A stretch of 63,471 nt of DNA from Methylobacterium gnaphalii (lineage in GTDB: Bacteria; Pseudomonadota; Alphaproteobacteria; Rhizobiales; Beijerinckiaceae). Location of the stretch: positions 1 through 63,471 of the forward strand of contig NZ_BJZV01000023.1 of assembly GCF_007992215.1 (NCBI RefSeq), given 5' to 3'. The translations under genes and the position numbers were made by a program. How positions within the stretch are numbered: position 1 is the first letter of the stretch; each line of letters opens with the position of its first letter. Positions 55,504 to 63,471 of the stretch are shown here, one piece after another. The notes beneath the pieces were generated by a model, which was not told the DNA's origin, ran no database searches, and worked only from the letters and a program-made list of their open reading frames with translations.

Positions 55504-58425
55504 ATGGGAAACCTGACGTCGACCCTGAGCATTCGGCTCAACGACGACGTCTCCGGCCCGGCCGCACGCGCTGCCGGCGCCCTGCACAAGCTCGGCGCCT
55601 CCGGCAACGATCTGAAAAAGCTCGGCGCCGCCTCTCCGGAGACTGCGCGCCTCATCGCACAGCTCGAAAAGCTCCGTGCCGAGGCGGAGAAGATTGGCAA
55701 GATCCGCACGGCCCTCGACGGCGTGAAGGCCTCCGGCGCGGCGTATCGAGAGGCGCGCCAGGACGTCACCCGTCTTACCGGCGAGCTGGCGAAGGCTCGC
55801 ACCACGGCCGAGGCGCTCAAGGGTGTCAAGGGAAAGGCGGAGGAGCGCGGCAAGGCCGAGGAGGAGGTGCGCCGGCTCGATCGTGCCTTGCGGCGCGCGA
55901 CGAGCAACGTCGACACAACGAAGGACGCTTTCCGCGCCAGCGGCCAGGCGCTTCGCACGGCCCGCGCCGAAATGACCTCGGCCGGTGTGTCGGCCAAGAG
56001 CTTATCGGCAGCCGAGACGGCGATCGGCGCGGCAGCAGCCAAGACGAACGCCGAGCTGGCAAAACAGATCGGTCTGCTCGACCGCGTCTCCTCGCACGCG
56101 ACCTCCCTGGCGAAAGCCAATCGCGACATGACGCGCGCCATGGGCGAGTCTGCCCGCGCGCAGAACCGCCAGATCGAGGCGCAGACCCGGCAGCGCGACG
56201 CCTCCCGACGCCTGGTCGACGGCATGAGCCTGCCGGCACGCGCCGCCCGCGCAGAGGCCCGCGTCGCTCGCGCAGAGGCCGCGAGCGCCCGTGCCGAGCT
56301 GCTCGAAGCCCGCCGCCAGGCCCGCAAGGAAACGCTTGGCCTCATTGCCGGCGCCGCCGGCGTCAAGGCCGCGCACGGCGTCGGCCACGGCGCGCACGCC
56401 TCCCTCGAAACTTATCGGGAGTTCGACCGCGAGCGTCGGTTCGGCAAGGCCGTGATGGGCCTCACGGATGAGGAGCAAGAGCCTCTCATCAAGCAGGCGA
56501 TCCACATGGGCGCCTCGACGAAATACAATGACGTTCAAGTCTTGGAGTCACAGCGTGAGCTTGCGGCGCGCGGCCTGAATAAAGATCAGGTCATGGGCCT
56601 GATGGAACCGGCGGCCAATCTCGGCCAATCGCTCGATCTGAGCTTGCCGGCTGCCGTCAAGCAAATGGAAGGCGCGCTGTTCGGCTTCAAAAAGGATATC
56701 TCGACCACGGAAGCCGCCAAGTATTCGGCCCGCCAGACGGCGGATCTGCAGGTCAAGGCGGCCAAGGTCTCCGGTATGACGCCGGAGGATCTCACGCAGG
56801 CCTATAAGTACGCAGCCACGCCCGCCCGCATGGCTGGCGTGAGCGAGGAAATGATGCTCGCTTTCGCGGGCATCTCGAAAAAGGCCAACATGGGCGGCGA
56901 CGAGTCCGGCGTCGCCTTTCGTGCCCTGATCGCCAACGCCGTGTCGCCGACCCGCAAGGGCAAAGAGGCGATGCTCGCGAATGGCCTCGATTACAAAAAC
57001 TATCAGCGCAACCCTGATAGCCTCAAGCTCGACCCGTTCGTGAAGAACATCGCCGCGCAGTACGGCGTCGAACTCAATAAGTCGTCGCGCGAAGGTCTTG
57101 GCAAGATCTTCGCGGATAAGGACGTGATCAGTGATCCGTCGAAGTTCGCCCCGGCGGTGACCAAGCTTCTGAGCGACACGCTCGGCGGCGACGACGCCAA
57201 GTCGAAAAAGTCGATCGCGGGCGCGGCCAACCGCTACCGCGACGCCTCTATGCAGAGCGTCGACGTCAACGCGCTCATGGCCGACCTCATGAAAAAGCTG
57301 CCGGGCAACCTGCAGCTCGCGAACGCCCTGTTCGGCTCGAAACAGGGCTCTCGCATCGCAACGGCGCTTGGAGACCCGGCGACGGTCAATCACATCGTCG
57401 ACGAGCTGAAAAACCATTCGGAGGGCTTCTCCGAAAAGATCTCGGCCGAGCGCATGGCCGGTTTCGACGGCGCCGTGTCCCGGTTCGAGGGCGCGGTCAA
57501 AAACCTCGAAACCTCGATCGGTCGCGCCTGGGACAGCAATGGCTCCGGCGGCCCGCTCACGGCGCTCACGAACATGGCTGGCAAGGCCACGCAGGCGCTC
57601 GCCGAGCTGTCGCCCAACGCCACCATGGCTGCCTCTGGCCTGGCGGCGATCGGCGGCCTGGCGGCGGGCCTCTATGGCACGTGGAAGATTGCCAAGACCG
57701 TGCTCGGCTTCGGCTCGGGTGTCGCGCTCACGGCCTCGGCCACGGCGCTCGACGCCTCGGCGGCGGCCCTTACGGCGGCGGCAGCGAAGCTCGCGGGCGG
57801 CAGTGTCGTCGACAATGCCTCGAAGGCGGCGAGCGCTGCGCCGGGAGCGGCCTCGGCGGCTCCGGCGCTGGCGGCGGCCGGCGTGGTCGGCGCGGCGATC
57901 GGCACGGCCGCCGGTGGCGCTTTCGCGGTTTATGCCACCACGAAGCAACTGCCGAAGATGGCGGCCGAGCACGGCGCCTCCGGCCTCGACTATGCCACGG
58001 GCGGCGCCATGGACGGGAACCCCATGGCGGGGCTCGCCCCGGAACGGCCCTACGTGCGCGATTGGTGGAAGCGGACGGCGCCGACCTGGCTCGGCGGCGA
58101 CAAGGCTGGCACCGGGCAGTCAGCATCTCCCGTCGAGATCGATACGTCTGGCGCCGAGGAAAAGCTCCGGGCTCTCTCCGATCAGACCGTGGCGCCGAAG
58201 GCTGACGCCTCCTCGCTCGATCAGATCGGCACCAAGGCGGACGAGGCCAAGCAAAAGCTCGGGGAGGTCTCCTCGACGACGGTCGCGCCGCAGGTCGATA
58301 CGAGCGGCCTCGATACCGCCATCGCGAAGGCGGGGCAGCTCAAGGCGGCGCTCGCCTCGGCCGGCTCGGCTATGTCCGCGCTTGGCTCCGGCCGGGTGCG
58401 CCAGGCGCAGAGCGACAATCACTAG
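55504..58425 (+). CDS. Tail tape measure protein
   Basis: The 973-residue protein has a long N-terminal coiled coil (residues 20-260), a central TP901-type tape-measure core with THxx-free pattern such as ARGLNKDQVMGLMEPAANLG and AFAGISKKANMGGDES, and hydrophobic segments around residues 690-815. It sets tail length and is injected. The length would fit a tail of some 140 nm by the usual rule of 0.15 nm per residue, which is a rough inference. Confidence 0.92.
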   Translation: MGNLTSTLSIRLNDDVSGPAARAAGALHKLGASGNDLKKLGAASPETARLIAQLEKLRAEAEKIGKIRTALDGVKASGAAYREARQDVTRLTGELAKARTTAEALKGVKGKAEERGKAEEEVRRLDRALRRATSNVDTTKDAFRASGQALRTARAEMTSAGVSAKSLSAAETAIGAAAAKTNAELAKQIGLLDRVSSHATSLAKANRDMTRAMGESARAQNRQIEAQTRQRDASRRLVDGMSLPARAARAEARVARAEAASARAELLEARRQARKETLGLIAGAAGVKAAHGVGHGAHASLETYREFDRERRFGKAVMGLTDEEQEPLIKQAIHMGASTKYNDVQVLESQRELAARGLNKDQVMGLMEPAANLGQSLDLSLPAAVKQMEGALFGFKKDISTTEAAKYSARQTADLQVKAAKVSGMTPEDLTQAYKYAATPARMAGVSEEMMLAFAGISKKANMGGDESGVAFRALIANAVSPTRKGKEAMLANGLDYKNYQRNPDSLKLDPFVKNIAAQYGVELNKSSREGLGKIFADKDVISDPSKFAPAVTKLLSDTLGGDDAKSKKSIAGAANRYRDASMQSVDVNALMADLMKKLPGNLQLANALFGSKQGSRIATALGDPATVNHIVDELKNHSEGFSEKISAERMAGFDGAVSRFEGAVKNLETSIGRAWDSNGSGGPLTALTNMAGKATQALAELSPNATMAASGLAAIGGLAAGLYGTWKIAKTVLGFGSGVALTASATALDASAAALTAAAAKLAGGSVVDNASKAASAAPGAASAAPALAAAGVVGAAIGTAAGGAFAVYATTKQLPKMAAEHGASGLDYATGGAMDGNPMAGLAPERPYVRDWWKRTAPTWLGGDKAGTGQSASPVEIDTSGAEEKLRALSDQTVAPKADASSLDQIGTKADEAKQKLGEVSSTTVAPQVDTSGLDTAIAKAGQLKAALASAGSAMSALGSGRVRQAQSDNH

Positions 58426-58443
58426 AACAGAGGGTGAGCGATC

Positions 58444-58875
58444 ATGTTGTGGCAGATTGGATCGCTCACCCTCGATACCTTCACCCTCCCCTCGGATGAC
58501 GTCGAGGAGGAGGTGTCGGCCGACTTCGCGAAGCACCCGCTTATCGCGACCCGGAAAGATTACGAGTTCGCCGGCCCCGGCGACGATCCCCTCGAAATCT
58601 CGGGCAAGATCCTGCCCTTCCATGTCGGCGGATTGGCTGAGTTCGAGTTGGCCAAGGCCCTCTGCACGTCGGGCGAGCCGCAATTCGTAATGCGCGGCGA
58701 TGGCCAGGTGTTCGGCTGGCATCAGATCATGAGCGTGCGCGGCCGTCACAAGAGCATCGGCCCGAGCGGCGTCGGCTTCGAGGTCGAATGCACGATCCGC
58801 TTGGAACGCTGCGGCGAGGCCGGCTCGGATGCCGGCGCCGGCCTCATCGATACGATCATCGGACTGTTTGGGTGA
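58444..58875 (+). CDS. Tail protein U (P2 gpU-like)
   Basis: The 143-residue protein shows the gpU pattern, with IGSLTLDTFTLPSDDVEEE early and FEFELAKAL-like AEFELAKALCTSGEPQFVM in the middle. It caps the tail tube in P2-like phages. It precedes X and D as in P2. Confidence 0.83.
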   Translation: MLWQIGSLTLDTFTLPSDDVEEEVSADFAKHPLIATRKDYEFAGPGDDPLEISGKILPFHVGGLAEFELAKALCTSGEPQFVMRGDGQVFGWHQIMSVRGRHKSIGPSGVGFEVECTIRLERCGEAGSDAGAGLIDTIIGLFG

Positions 58876-58878
58876 GCC

Positions 58879-59115
58879 ATGCCGCAACGTGTGACCGTGC
58901 AGCGCGTCGGCACGACGCTCGATCTCCTGTTGTTTCGCGCCTACGGACGGCGCGGCAACACCTCCGCCATGCTGTCGAGCGCCTACGCGCTCAATCGTGG
59001 CATCGCCAGGCGCGGCACGGTGCTTCCGCTCCTGACGCCGGTCCTCCTGCCTGATCTCGACACGTCGAAGCCCGCGACGAAGCGGGCGGCCGTCAACCTG
59101 TTCGGGGATACCTGA
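58879..59115 (+). CDS. Tail protein X (P2 gpX-like)
   Basis: The 78-residue protein (LDLLLFRAYGRRGNTSAMLS, then TVLPLLTPVLLPD) matches the small tail protein X with a LysM-like fold. It is required for tail assembly in P2. Its stop overlaps the start of D. Confidence 0.85.
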   Translation: MPQRVTVQRVGTTLDLLLFRAYGRRGNTSAMLSSAYALNRGIARRGTVLPLLTPVLLPDLDTSKPATKRAAVNLFGDT

Positions 59116-60149
59116 TGCCGTTCTCTGTCGAGTGGCAGATCAGCGTCGGCGGGATCGACTGCACGAGCCGTATGAATCCATACATGGAAGCGATCGAGTG
59201 CAGCGGCCATGCCGGCGGCAAGTCGGACAGCGCCCGCCTGACCTTCAACGACAATGGCGGGCAGCTCATCCTCCCGCAAAAGAACTCGCCGGTTACGATC
59301 GTGATCGAGGGGCGGACGCGCTTCAAGGGCTACACGGACGCGCCCGAGCACGTTACCTCGCGCGGCGGCGGCCGAACCCTGGAAATCTCCTGCTCGGCGA
59401 TCGACAAGACCGGCAAGACCAAGCAAAAGGTTCACCTTCATAAAGATGATGCGACGCTCGAAGACTTCCTGAAAGAGTGGGCGCAGAAATCAGGTCTTTC
59501 TGGGATCAAGGTCGATCCACAATTCGCCAATATCAAGCGGCCCTATTGGTCGACGCGCGGGCGTCATTTCCAGCGCGGCGCGCAAATGCTGGCCGACGAA
59601 CTCGGCGCGACGTTCAAGATCCGGGGCGATCAGGCGGTGTTTGCCGCGCGCGGATCGGGCGCGGCGCCCGGCGGCGGCTCGACGCCGACGATCCAAGCGA
59701 TTTACGGCGTCAACCTGATCGAGAGCCGCATGCGTCCCTATGAGGGCCGCCAGCGCTACGCCAAGGCGCGCACCCGGTACTATGACCGGGCGCAATCGAA
59801 GTGGCTCTATAAGGACGTCGAGATTGGCGACGCGCCGGGCTCCTCGCAAACCCTCGATCTCACTGGTGAGGATCGGCCTGACGCGGACTCCTCTGAACGG
59901 TCGGCCAAGGGCCGCAAGACGAACTCGGAGCGCGAGGGCGGCTCCGGCTCGCTCACGATCTCCTACAATCCCGACGTCGAGGTCGAGGGGACCTGTCTGC
60001 TCATCGGCGTGCGTCCCGGCGTCGACGGTCCCTATCGGATTGAGAGCTGGACCGACAAGATTAACCGCGATGGGGGCGCCGAAACCTCCCTCGAAGTGAA
60101 GCAACCGCAAGGCGATACCGGCAGCGATACGCGTTCGGCCGGCTCATAG
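59115..60149 (+). CDS. Tail hub protein D (P2 gpD-like)
   Basis: The 344-residue protein has the late-control-D pattern, with ARLTFNDNGGQLILPQKNSP at the start, LEISCSAIDKTGKTKQKV, and PYWSTRGRHFQRGAQMLADE. It forms the baseplate hub below the spike. The end coincides with the beginning of array J. Confidence 0.88.
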   Translation: MPFSVEWQISVGGIDCTSRMNPYMEAIECSGHAGGKSDSARLTFNDNGGQLILPQKNSPVTIVIEGRTRFKGYTDAPEHVTSRGGGRTLEISCSAIDKTGKTKQKVHLHKDDATLEDFLKEWAQKSGLSGIKVDPQFANIKRPYWSTRGRHFQRGAQMLADELGATFKIRGDQAVFAARGSGAAPGGGSTPTIQAIYGVNLIESRMRPYEGRQRYAKARTRYYDRAQSKWLYKDVEIGDAPGSSQTLDLTGEDRPDADSSERSAKGRKTNSEREGGSGSLTISYNPDVEVEGTCLLIGVRPGVDGPYRIESWTDKINRDGGAETSLEVKQPQGDTGSDTRSAGS

Positions 60150-60204
60150 CCTCGATGGTTCGCACCTCCGAACCACAGAACCTTCTAACCTCATAAGGTC
60201 ATAA
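60141..60204. repeat. 8-bp phased repeat array J (8 units)
   Basis: Units read ggctcata, gcctcgat, ggttcgca, cctccgaa, ccacagaa, ccttctaa, cctcataa, ggtcataa. The array begins in the last codons of gene D and runs to five bases before the start of the RlpA-like gene, marking the tail-lysis boundary. Confidence 0.85.
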
Positions 60205-60208
60205 GCTT

Positions 60209-60568
60209 ATGCTCATCCTGCAGCGCCTCGCGCTGCGGGCCGCCTTCGCGTGCCTCGTGCTCGCGAACGCGCCCGCTCGTGCCGAAACCGCATCCTGGTA
60301 TGGGGCTGAGACCTGTCGCGGCAAGCGCGACTGCCGCACCGCCAACGGCGAGCGCTTCGCGCCTGGTGGCCTGACCGCGGCGCATCGGAGCCTGCCGTTC
60401 GGCACCCGGCTCCGCGTCACCAACCACGCCACCGGCCGATCCGTCGTCGTTCGGATCAATGACCGCGGCCCCTTCATTCGTGGGCGCTCGATCGACCTCT
60501 CGCGGGGCGCGGCGCGCGCGATCGGCTGCGCCGGCGTCTGCCATGTCAGCCTTGCCCGCGGCGGCTGA
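60209..60568 (+). CDS. RlpA-like (double-psi beta-barrel) exported protein
   Basis: The 119-residue protein has a signal peptide (AAFACLVLANAPARA) and the full RlpA/DPBB pattern: ASWYGAE, RTANGERFAPGGLTAAHRSL and VVVRINDRGPFIRGRSIDLS. RlpA is a lytic transglycosylase acting on naked glycan strands. Here it may help lysis or DNA entry. It is the first gene of the lysis region, with array J upstream. Confidence 0.85.
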   Translation: MLILQRLALRAAFACLVLANAPARAETASWYGAETCRGKRDCRTANGERFAPGGLTAAHRSLPFGTRLRVTNHATGRSVVVRINDRGPFIRGRSIDLSRGAARAIGCAGVCHVSLARGG

Positions 60569-60569
60569 C

Positions 60570-60842
60570 ATGGCTTCGGCCCGCCTCGCCCTCCGGGCCG
60601 CCCTCGCCTGCCTGGTGCTCTCGATCGAGCCGGCGCGTGCGCAAGCGCGCCGGCCGGTCCCGGCTCTGGTTCATCGGCCGCCGCCCGCCCCGCCCTTCGT
60701 GCCGACGGCGGCCCTGTCGAGTCTCAGGCTTGGGTCGTCGGTTCCCCGGCAGCTCTTGCTCCTCGATCGCTGCCCCGGTGCCTGCACCTGGGAGCTGAAC
60801 GATTTCGCGCTCGTGCGCGTGACGATCTCAGTCGGCTTCTGA
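60570..60842 (+). CDS. Small exported hypothetical protein
   Basis: ATG at 60570 follows the RlpA-like stop by one base. The 90-residue protein starts with a signal sequence (LALRAALACLVLSIEPARAQ) similar to that of the previous gene, followed by a Pro-rich linker and a short beta-rich end with two Cys residues. It could be a periplasmic lysis helper. Array K starts on the next base after its stop. Confidence 0.65.
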   Translation: MASARLALRAALACLVLSIEPARAQARRPVPALVHRPPPAPPFVPTAALSSLRLGSSVPRQLLLLDRCPGACTWELNDFALVRVTISVGF

Positions 60843-60882
60843 CGTCCGAACCTCCTAACCTTCAAACCTCCGGAGTTCCGAA
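60843..60882. repeat. 8-bp phased repeat array K (5 units)
   Basis: Units read cgtccgaa, cctcctaa, ccttcaaa, cctccgga, gttccgaa. The array begins on the base after a stop codon and ends two bases before the ATG of the endolysin gene, so the gap between the genes is the array. Confidence 0.88.
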
Positions 60883-60884
60883 CC

Positions 60885-61811
60885 ATGTCGAAGGACGGGT
60901 TTGCGCGCGCCTATGCTCGCGTGCGTGTCTACGAGGGCGGCAACGTCGACGATCCGCACGATCCCGGCGGCCGCACCTCCCGCGGTGTGACGCAGCGGGT
61001 CTATACCGCGTGGCTTCGCCGGCAGAAGCTCCCAGACGCCGACGTGTGGAAGGCGCCGGACGCCCATATTCAGGGGATCTATCGCGAACTCTATTGGGAT
61101 CGCTGCCACTGCGACGAGCTGCCGGCCGGCGTCGACTTCATCGTGTTCGACAGCGCCGTGAACTCCGGCACCGGGCAGGCCGGCCGATGGCTGCAGCGCG
61201 CGCTCGAGGGCTACACCGGCGCCGTCGACGGCAATCTGTCCGCCGTCACCCTGCAGGCGGTCAACGACGACGCCGACAACGATGCGCTGATCGGCCGGAT
61301 GCTTGCCCGCCGCCTCGGCACCCTGCGCGGCCTCAAGACGTGGGGCCGCTACGGCAAGGGATGGTCCGCCCGGATCGCGAACGTGCAGAAGATCGGGCAG
61401 GCTTGGGCGACTGGCTCCGTCGGCCCCGATCCCGTCGCGGTCGATCAGCTCGGCGGCCACCGCAAGGCCGTCGTGTCTGAGGACACCATGCGCCGGCCGC
61501 TGCTGGGCACGACGTCGACCACGATCACGACGGGCGCCGCTTCGGTCGCCTCCGTCGCCTCGGAGACCGCGACGCAGTTCGAGGCCTTCCGCGAGCTGTT
61601 CTCGTGGATGCCCTACGTGCTCGGCGGCCTCGCCGTCCTGGCGGCCGCTGCCGGCATCATCGTCAAGCTCGGCCATGCCGCCGCGGATCGCGCCCGCGAG
61701 GGCGACGACGTGAAGCCGGTCGACCCGACGGCCGACGAAGACGCGACGCCAGTCGCGGTCAACGACAACGTGCCGGCCGAGGCCTCGCCTCAAGCGGCGG
61801 AGGCGGCGTGA
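60885..61811 (+). CDS. GH108-family endolysin with C-terminal membrane segment
   Basis: The 308-residue protein starts with the GH108 muramidase pattern YEGGNVDDPHDPGGRTSRGV, where Glu17 is the catalytic residue, and continues with the family's peptidoglycan-binding C domain. After residue 200 a linker leads to one membrane segment (YVLGGLAVLAAAAGIIVKLG, residues 245-264) and an acidic end. Such fusions may anchor the enzyme until lysis or act as a holin-endolysin. Its stop overlaps the spanin start. Confidence 0.88.
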   Translation: MSKDGFARAYARVRVYEGGNVDDPHDPGGRTSRGVTQRVYTAWLRRQKLPDADVWKAPDAHIQGIYRELYWDRCHCDELPAGVDFIVFDSAVNSGTGQAGRWLQRALEGYTGAVDGNLSAVTLQAVNDDADNDALIGRMLARRLGTLRGLKTWGRYGKGWSARIANVQKIGQAWATGSVGPDPVAVDQLGGHRKAVVSEDTMRRPLLGTTSTTITTGAASVASVASETATQFEAFRELFSWMPYVLGGLAVLAAAAGIIVKLGHAAADRAREGDDVKPVDPTADEDATPVAVNDNVPAEASPQAAEAA

Positions 61812-62272
61812 TGGCCGCCCTCGCCTCTCTGGCGCTCCGGATCGGCTCGGCGGGGGCGTCTGCCCTCGGCGTGTCACTTCCCGTGCTCGCCATCCTCGCC
61901 GGGCTCGCCCTCGGCGCCGGTCCCGCTGGCTTCATCGGCCTGCGGCTGGGACAGGCGCTCGGCTACCGCGCTGGCGTCGCCGCAGCCGATCGCACGGTGG
62001 ACCTCAACCGCATGGCTCGCGACCTCGCCGAGGCGCGCGTCGACCTCGACGCGGAACGGGCGGCCTCTGCGTCGGCGCGGGCCGATGCGCAACGCAACGC
62101 CGCGGCTCAGGCCAAGGCCGAGAAACGGAACGATGCCTATGCTCGCGAACTCGCGGCGCGCGGCCCTCTCGGGGCTTGCGGCCTGTCTAACGCTGACCTG
62201 CGCCGCCTGCGCGTCAACGACTGGCTTGTCGCGCCCGACGGCCGGCGCGCGAAGCCTGCCCCCCGTCGCTGA
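61811..62272 (+). CDS. Rz-like inner-membrane spanin
   Basis: The 153-residue protein has an N-terminal membrane segment (VSLPVLAILAGLALGAGPAG) and a long periplasmic coiled coil rich in Ala, Arg and Glu, the layout of i-spanins. A second frame inside it encodes the partner. Spanins fuse inner and outer membranes at the end of lysis. The start overlaps the endolysin stop. Confidence 0.72.
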   Translation: MAALASLALRIGSAGASALGVSLPVLAILAGLALGAGPAGFIGLRLGQALGYRAGVAAADRTVDLNRMARDLAEARVDLDAERAASASARADAQRNAAAQAKAEKRNDAYARELAARGPLGACGLSNADLRRLRVNDWLVAPDGRRAKPAPRR

Positions 62273-62444
62273 CATCATCGCCGCCCCTGCCCCGCGCCCG
62301 GTTCCCGGCAGAGGCGAGGATGCGCGCCTCTTCGCGCGCAGGGCGCTCGATTACGGCGACGCGAACGCCGCCGGTCTCCTGCAATCCGGCGAGCGCTACG
62401 GCGCCCTCGCCGAGCGCATGGCGCACCCGCAGGCCTCCGACTGA
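62133..62444 (+). CDS. Rz1-like outer-membrane spanin candidate, nested in Rz
   Basis: This frame overlaps the 3' part of the Rz gene in another phase and continues beyond it. The 103-residue product has a hydrophobic start with possible lipobox (SGLAACLTLTCAACAS) and a Pro-rich mature part. ATG at 62133 or 62139 is the start; the ribosome site is weak. Nested Rz/Rz1 genes are a classic phage arrangement. Confidence 0.65.
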   Translation: MPMLANSRRAALSGLAACLTLTCAACASTTGLSRPTAGARSLPPVADIIAAPAPRPVPGRGEDARLFARRALDYGDANAAGLLQSGERYGALAERMAHPQASD

Positions 62445-62506
62445 CGCCGGGGAGCCATGGCTCCCCGTCCCCTCCCCGGCCCGCCAGTTCCCTCGAGTGT
62501 AATTCC

Positions 62507-62866
62507 ATGTCCGAAACACTGCCGGCTCCTGCCGTGGAGCCGCCGAACATCATGGCGATAGCGCTCGCCAGGGCGGCGGCCGAACTCGCCCTGCAGGATG
62601 TCGGCAAGCGCGCGGGCGCTACGCTCGATCGTGATGCCGTCGAGGAGATCGTCGACGAGGCCCTGCGCGAGGCCTTCAAGCGGATCGGCGTCGACCTCTC
62701 CGATCACAAGAGCATTGCGGCGTTCAACACCACGATCGCCCATGCGGAGCGCAACCGCACGCTATGGGACCGGATCGGCGGCCTGATCCTCACCGGCCTC
62801 GTGACGGCGATCGTCGGCGTCGTTCTGACGGCGCTCGGCAAGTATGCGGTCGGAGGCTTCAGATGA
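62507..62866 (+). CDS. Holin-like membrane protein
   Basis: The 119-residue protein has a helical, charged first part and one C-terminal membrane segment (GLILTGLVTAIVGVVLTALG). It lies right after the spanins and overlaps the next gene, so it is a candidate holin. One membrane segment and a cytoplasmic N-terminal domain are compatible with class III holins. Confidence 0.6.
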   Translation: MSETLPAPAVEPPNIMAIALARAAAELALQDVGKRAGATLDRDAVEEIVDEALREAFKRIGVDLSDHKSIAAFNTTIAHAERNRTLWDRIGGLILTGLVTAIVGVVLTALGKYAVGGFR

Positions 62867-63336
62867 GGCCTTTCGTCTGGCTTTTCCGGATCGCCGTCGC
62901 GATCGGCCTCCTGATCGAGGTCTACTTTCTCACGCTGTGGATCGGCCCCGACCTCGAGGCTGCGCTCGCGCCCGTTCTGCGAAATCACGAATTCTCGGCC
63001 GTGACGCGGCCTGAATACGGCCGGCTCCTGTGCTTCACCCTCACGGTCGACAAAGTCCGCGAGGCCTCGATCGAGGATGCTGGCTGGACCTTGCGCGGCG
63101 CCGGCCGGATCTATCCCTACCAGCGGGTCCGTACCGTGGCGGACAGTCAAGGCGTCGAGGACGGCCTGGCTCGCCGTCCGGTCGGCTCTGGTCACTGGAC
63201 GCGCAAATGCATCGATCTGCCCGCTGGCCTGATCGACCGGCCCCTGACGCTCACCGGCTTTGCCGAGTACCGCACCGCCGCCACGGGACAGTTCTGGACG
63301 GTTCGTCAGCGAACGCCGGAGGTGATCATCCCATGA
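62863..63336 (+). CDS. Membrane-anchored hypothetical protein
   Basis: ATG at 62863 gives a 157-residue protein with an N-terminal membrane segment (LFRIAVAIGLLIEVYFLTLW) and a periplasmic beta-rich domain. It is coupled to the holin candidate and to the gene that runs through the circle junction. It may be an antiholin or lysis-timing factor. No family is recognised. Confidence 0.62.
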   Translation: MRPFVWLFRIAVAIGLLIEVYFLTLWIGPDLEAALAPVLRNHEFSAVTRPEYGRLLCFTLTVDKVREASIEDAGWTLRGAGRIYPYQRVRTVADSQGVEDGLARRPVGSGHWTRKCIDLPAGLIDRPLTLTGFAEYRTAATGQFWTVRQRTPEVIIP

Positions 63337-63471
63337 TCAGATGCGAACTCATGGCCTCCGCCTTCCTGGCGACGCTCGTCGAGGCCTCCGGGGGCGACCT
63401 GCGAGCGGCTTTCGCTCACCTGTGTTCCCGCGTCTCTCCCGCCGATCTCGACGGCGAGGATTTCCAAACCG
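63333..63471 (+). CDS. Small hypothetical protein, 5' part (gene split by the window ends)
   Basis: The frame opens with ATG at 63333, overlapping the stop of the preceding gene in an ATGA arrangement, and is still open at the last base. Forty-six full codons plus one base lie here; joined to position 1 the frame stays open and stops at 84-86, giving a 74-residue protein. The N-terminal part is a mixed helix with two cysteines. No known family is recognised. The overlap with the previous gene suggests that it belongs to the lysis operon. Confidence 0.75.
   Translation, partial: MIRCELMASAFLATLVEASGGDLRAAFAHLCSRVSPADLDGEDFQT

Noticed and set aside
56548..57972. Minus-strand frame of about 474 codons opposite the tape measure gene
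   Set aside because: Arg-rich shadow without motifs.

Overview
The window looks like one complete, circular, temperate phage genome of 63,471 bp, opened inside a small gene. The reading frame that runs off the right end (from 63333) continues without interruption at position 1 and stops at 84-86, giving one 74-residue protein. The host is probably a high-GC alphaproteobacterium. The evidence is a GapR (DUF2312) gene, a LexA box of the alphaproteobacterial form GTTC-N7-GTTC, and strong G/C third-position bias. Several small proteins resemble, from memory only, ones in Methylobacterium and other Hyphomicrobiales.

Layout. (1) 117-2032: metallophosphoesterase and deoxynucleotide kinase, the end of the long rightward transcription unit. 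(2) 2043-10658: plasmid-type cargo. It holds HigB/HigA and Doc/antitoxin modules bracketed by three copies of one terminator, a type Ib-like partition pair (short ParA plus a small probable ribbon-helix-helix protein), a HTH protein with a structured leader that could be a plasmid-type replication protein, an HNH protein, a small serine recombinase, and a gene behind a LexA box. No tyrosine integrase or large serine integrase was seen, so the prophage may live as a plasmid (phage-plasmid). (3) 10655-22124, leftward: accessory and DNA-metabolism genes including ssb, gapR, dnaN (sliding clamp), two HD hydrolases and an ASCH protein. (4) 22154-23081: immunity region with a CI-like S24 repressor and six related operators covering the leftward and rightward promoters. 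(5) 23079-33202, rightward: zinc-finger/Toprim primase, an N6A/N4C-type and a C5 DNA methyltransferase, a P4/D5-type primase-helicase, and next to it a 430-bp cluster of 14 nine-bp repeats that is the best candidate for a replication origin. (6) 33790-41844: lambda-like head module (TerS, TerL, gpW, portal, protease, capsid, cement). (7) 41854-60149: P2-like contractile tail module (V, W, J, I, fibres, sheath, tube, E/E' with a -1 frameshift, tape measure, U, X, D). (8) 60209-63336: lysis and cell-wall genes (RlpA-like protein, GH108 endolysin with a membrane segment, nested spanins, holin candidate).

Most interesting signal: at least 11 intergenic arrays are built on a strict 8-bp period. 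Each unit is two bases plus a six-base near-palindrome of the type TTCGAA, TCATGA, TTATAA, TCCGAA or TCCGGA. I counted 70 consecutive units by eye. Several arrays fill exactly the space between a stop codon and the next gene. One lies directly upstream of parA, where type Ib centromeres sit, and another just downstream of the partition operon. I propose that they are a dispersed centromere/operator system bound by the small ribbon-helix-helix partner of ParA, comparable in logic to the heptad arrays of protein omega of pSM19035. This is inference; recombination linkers or host-derived repeats are the alternatives.
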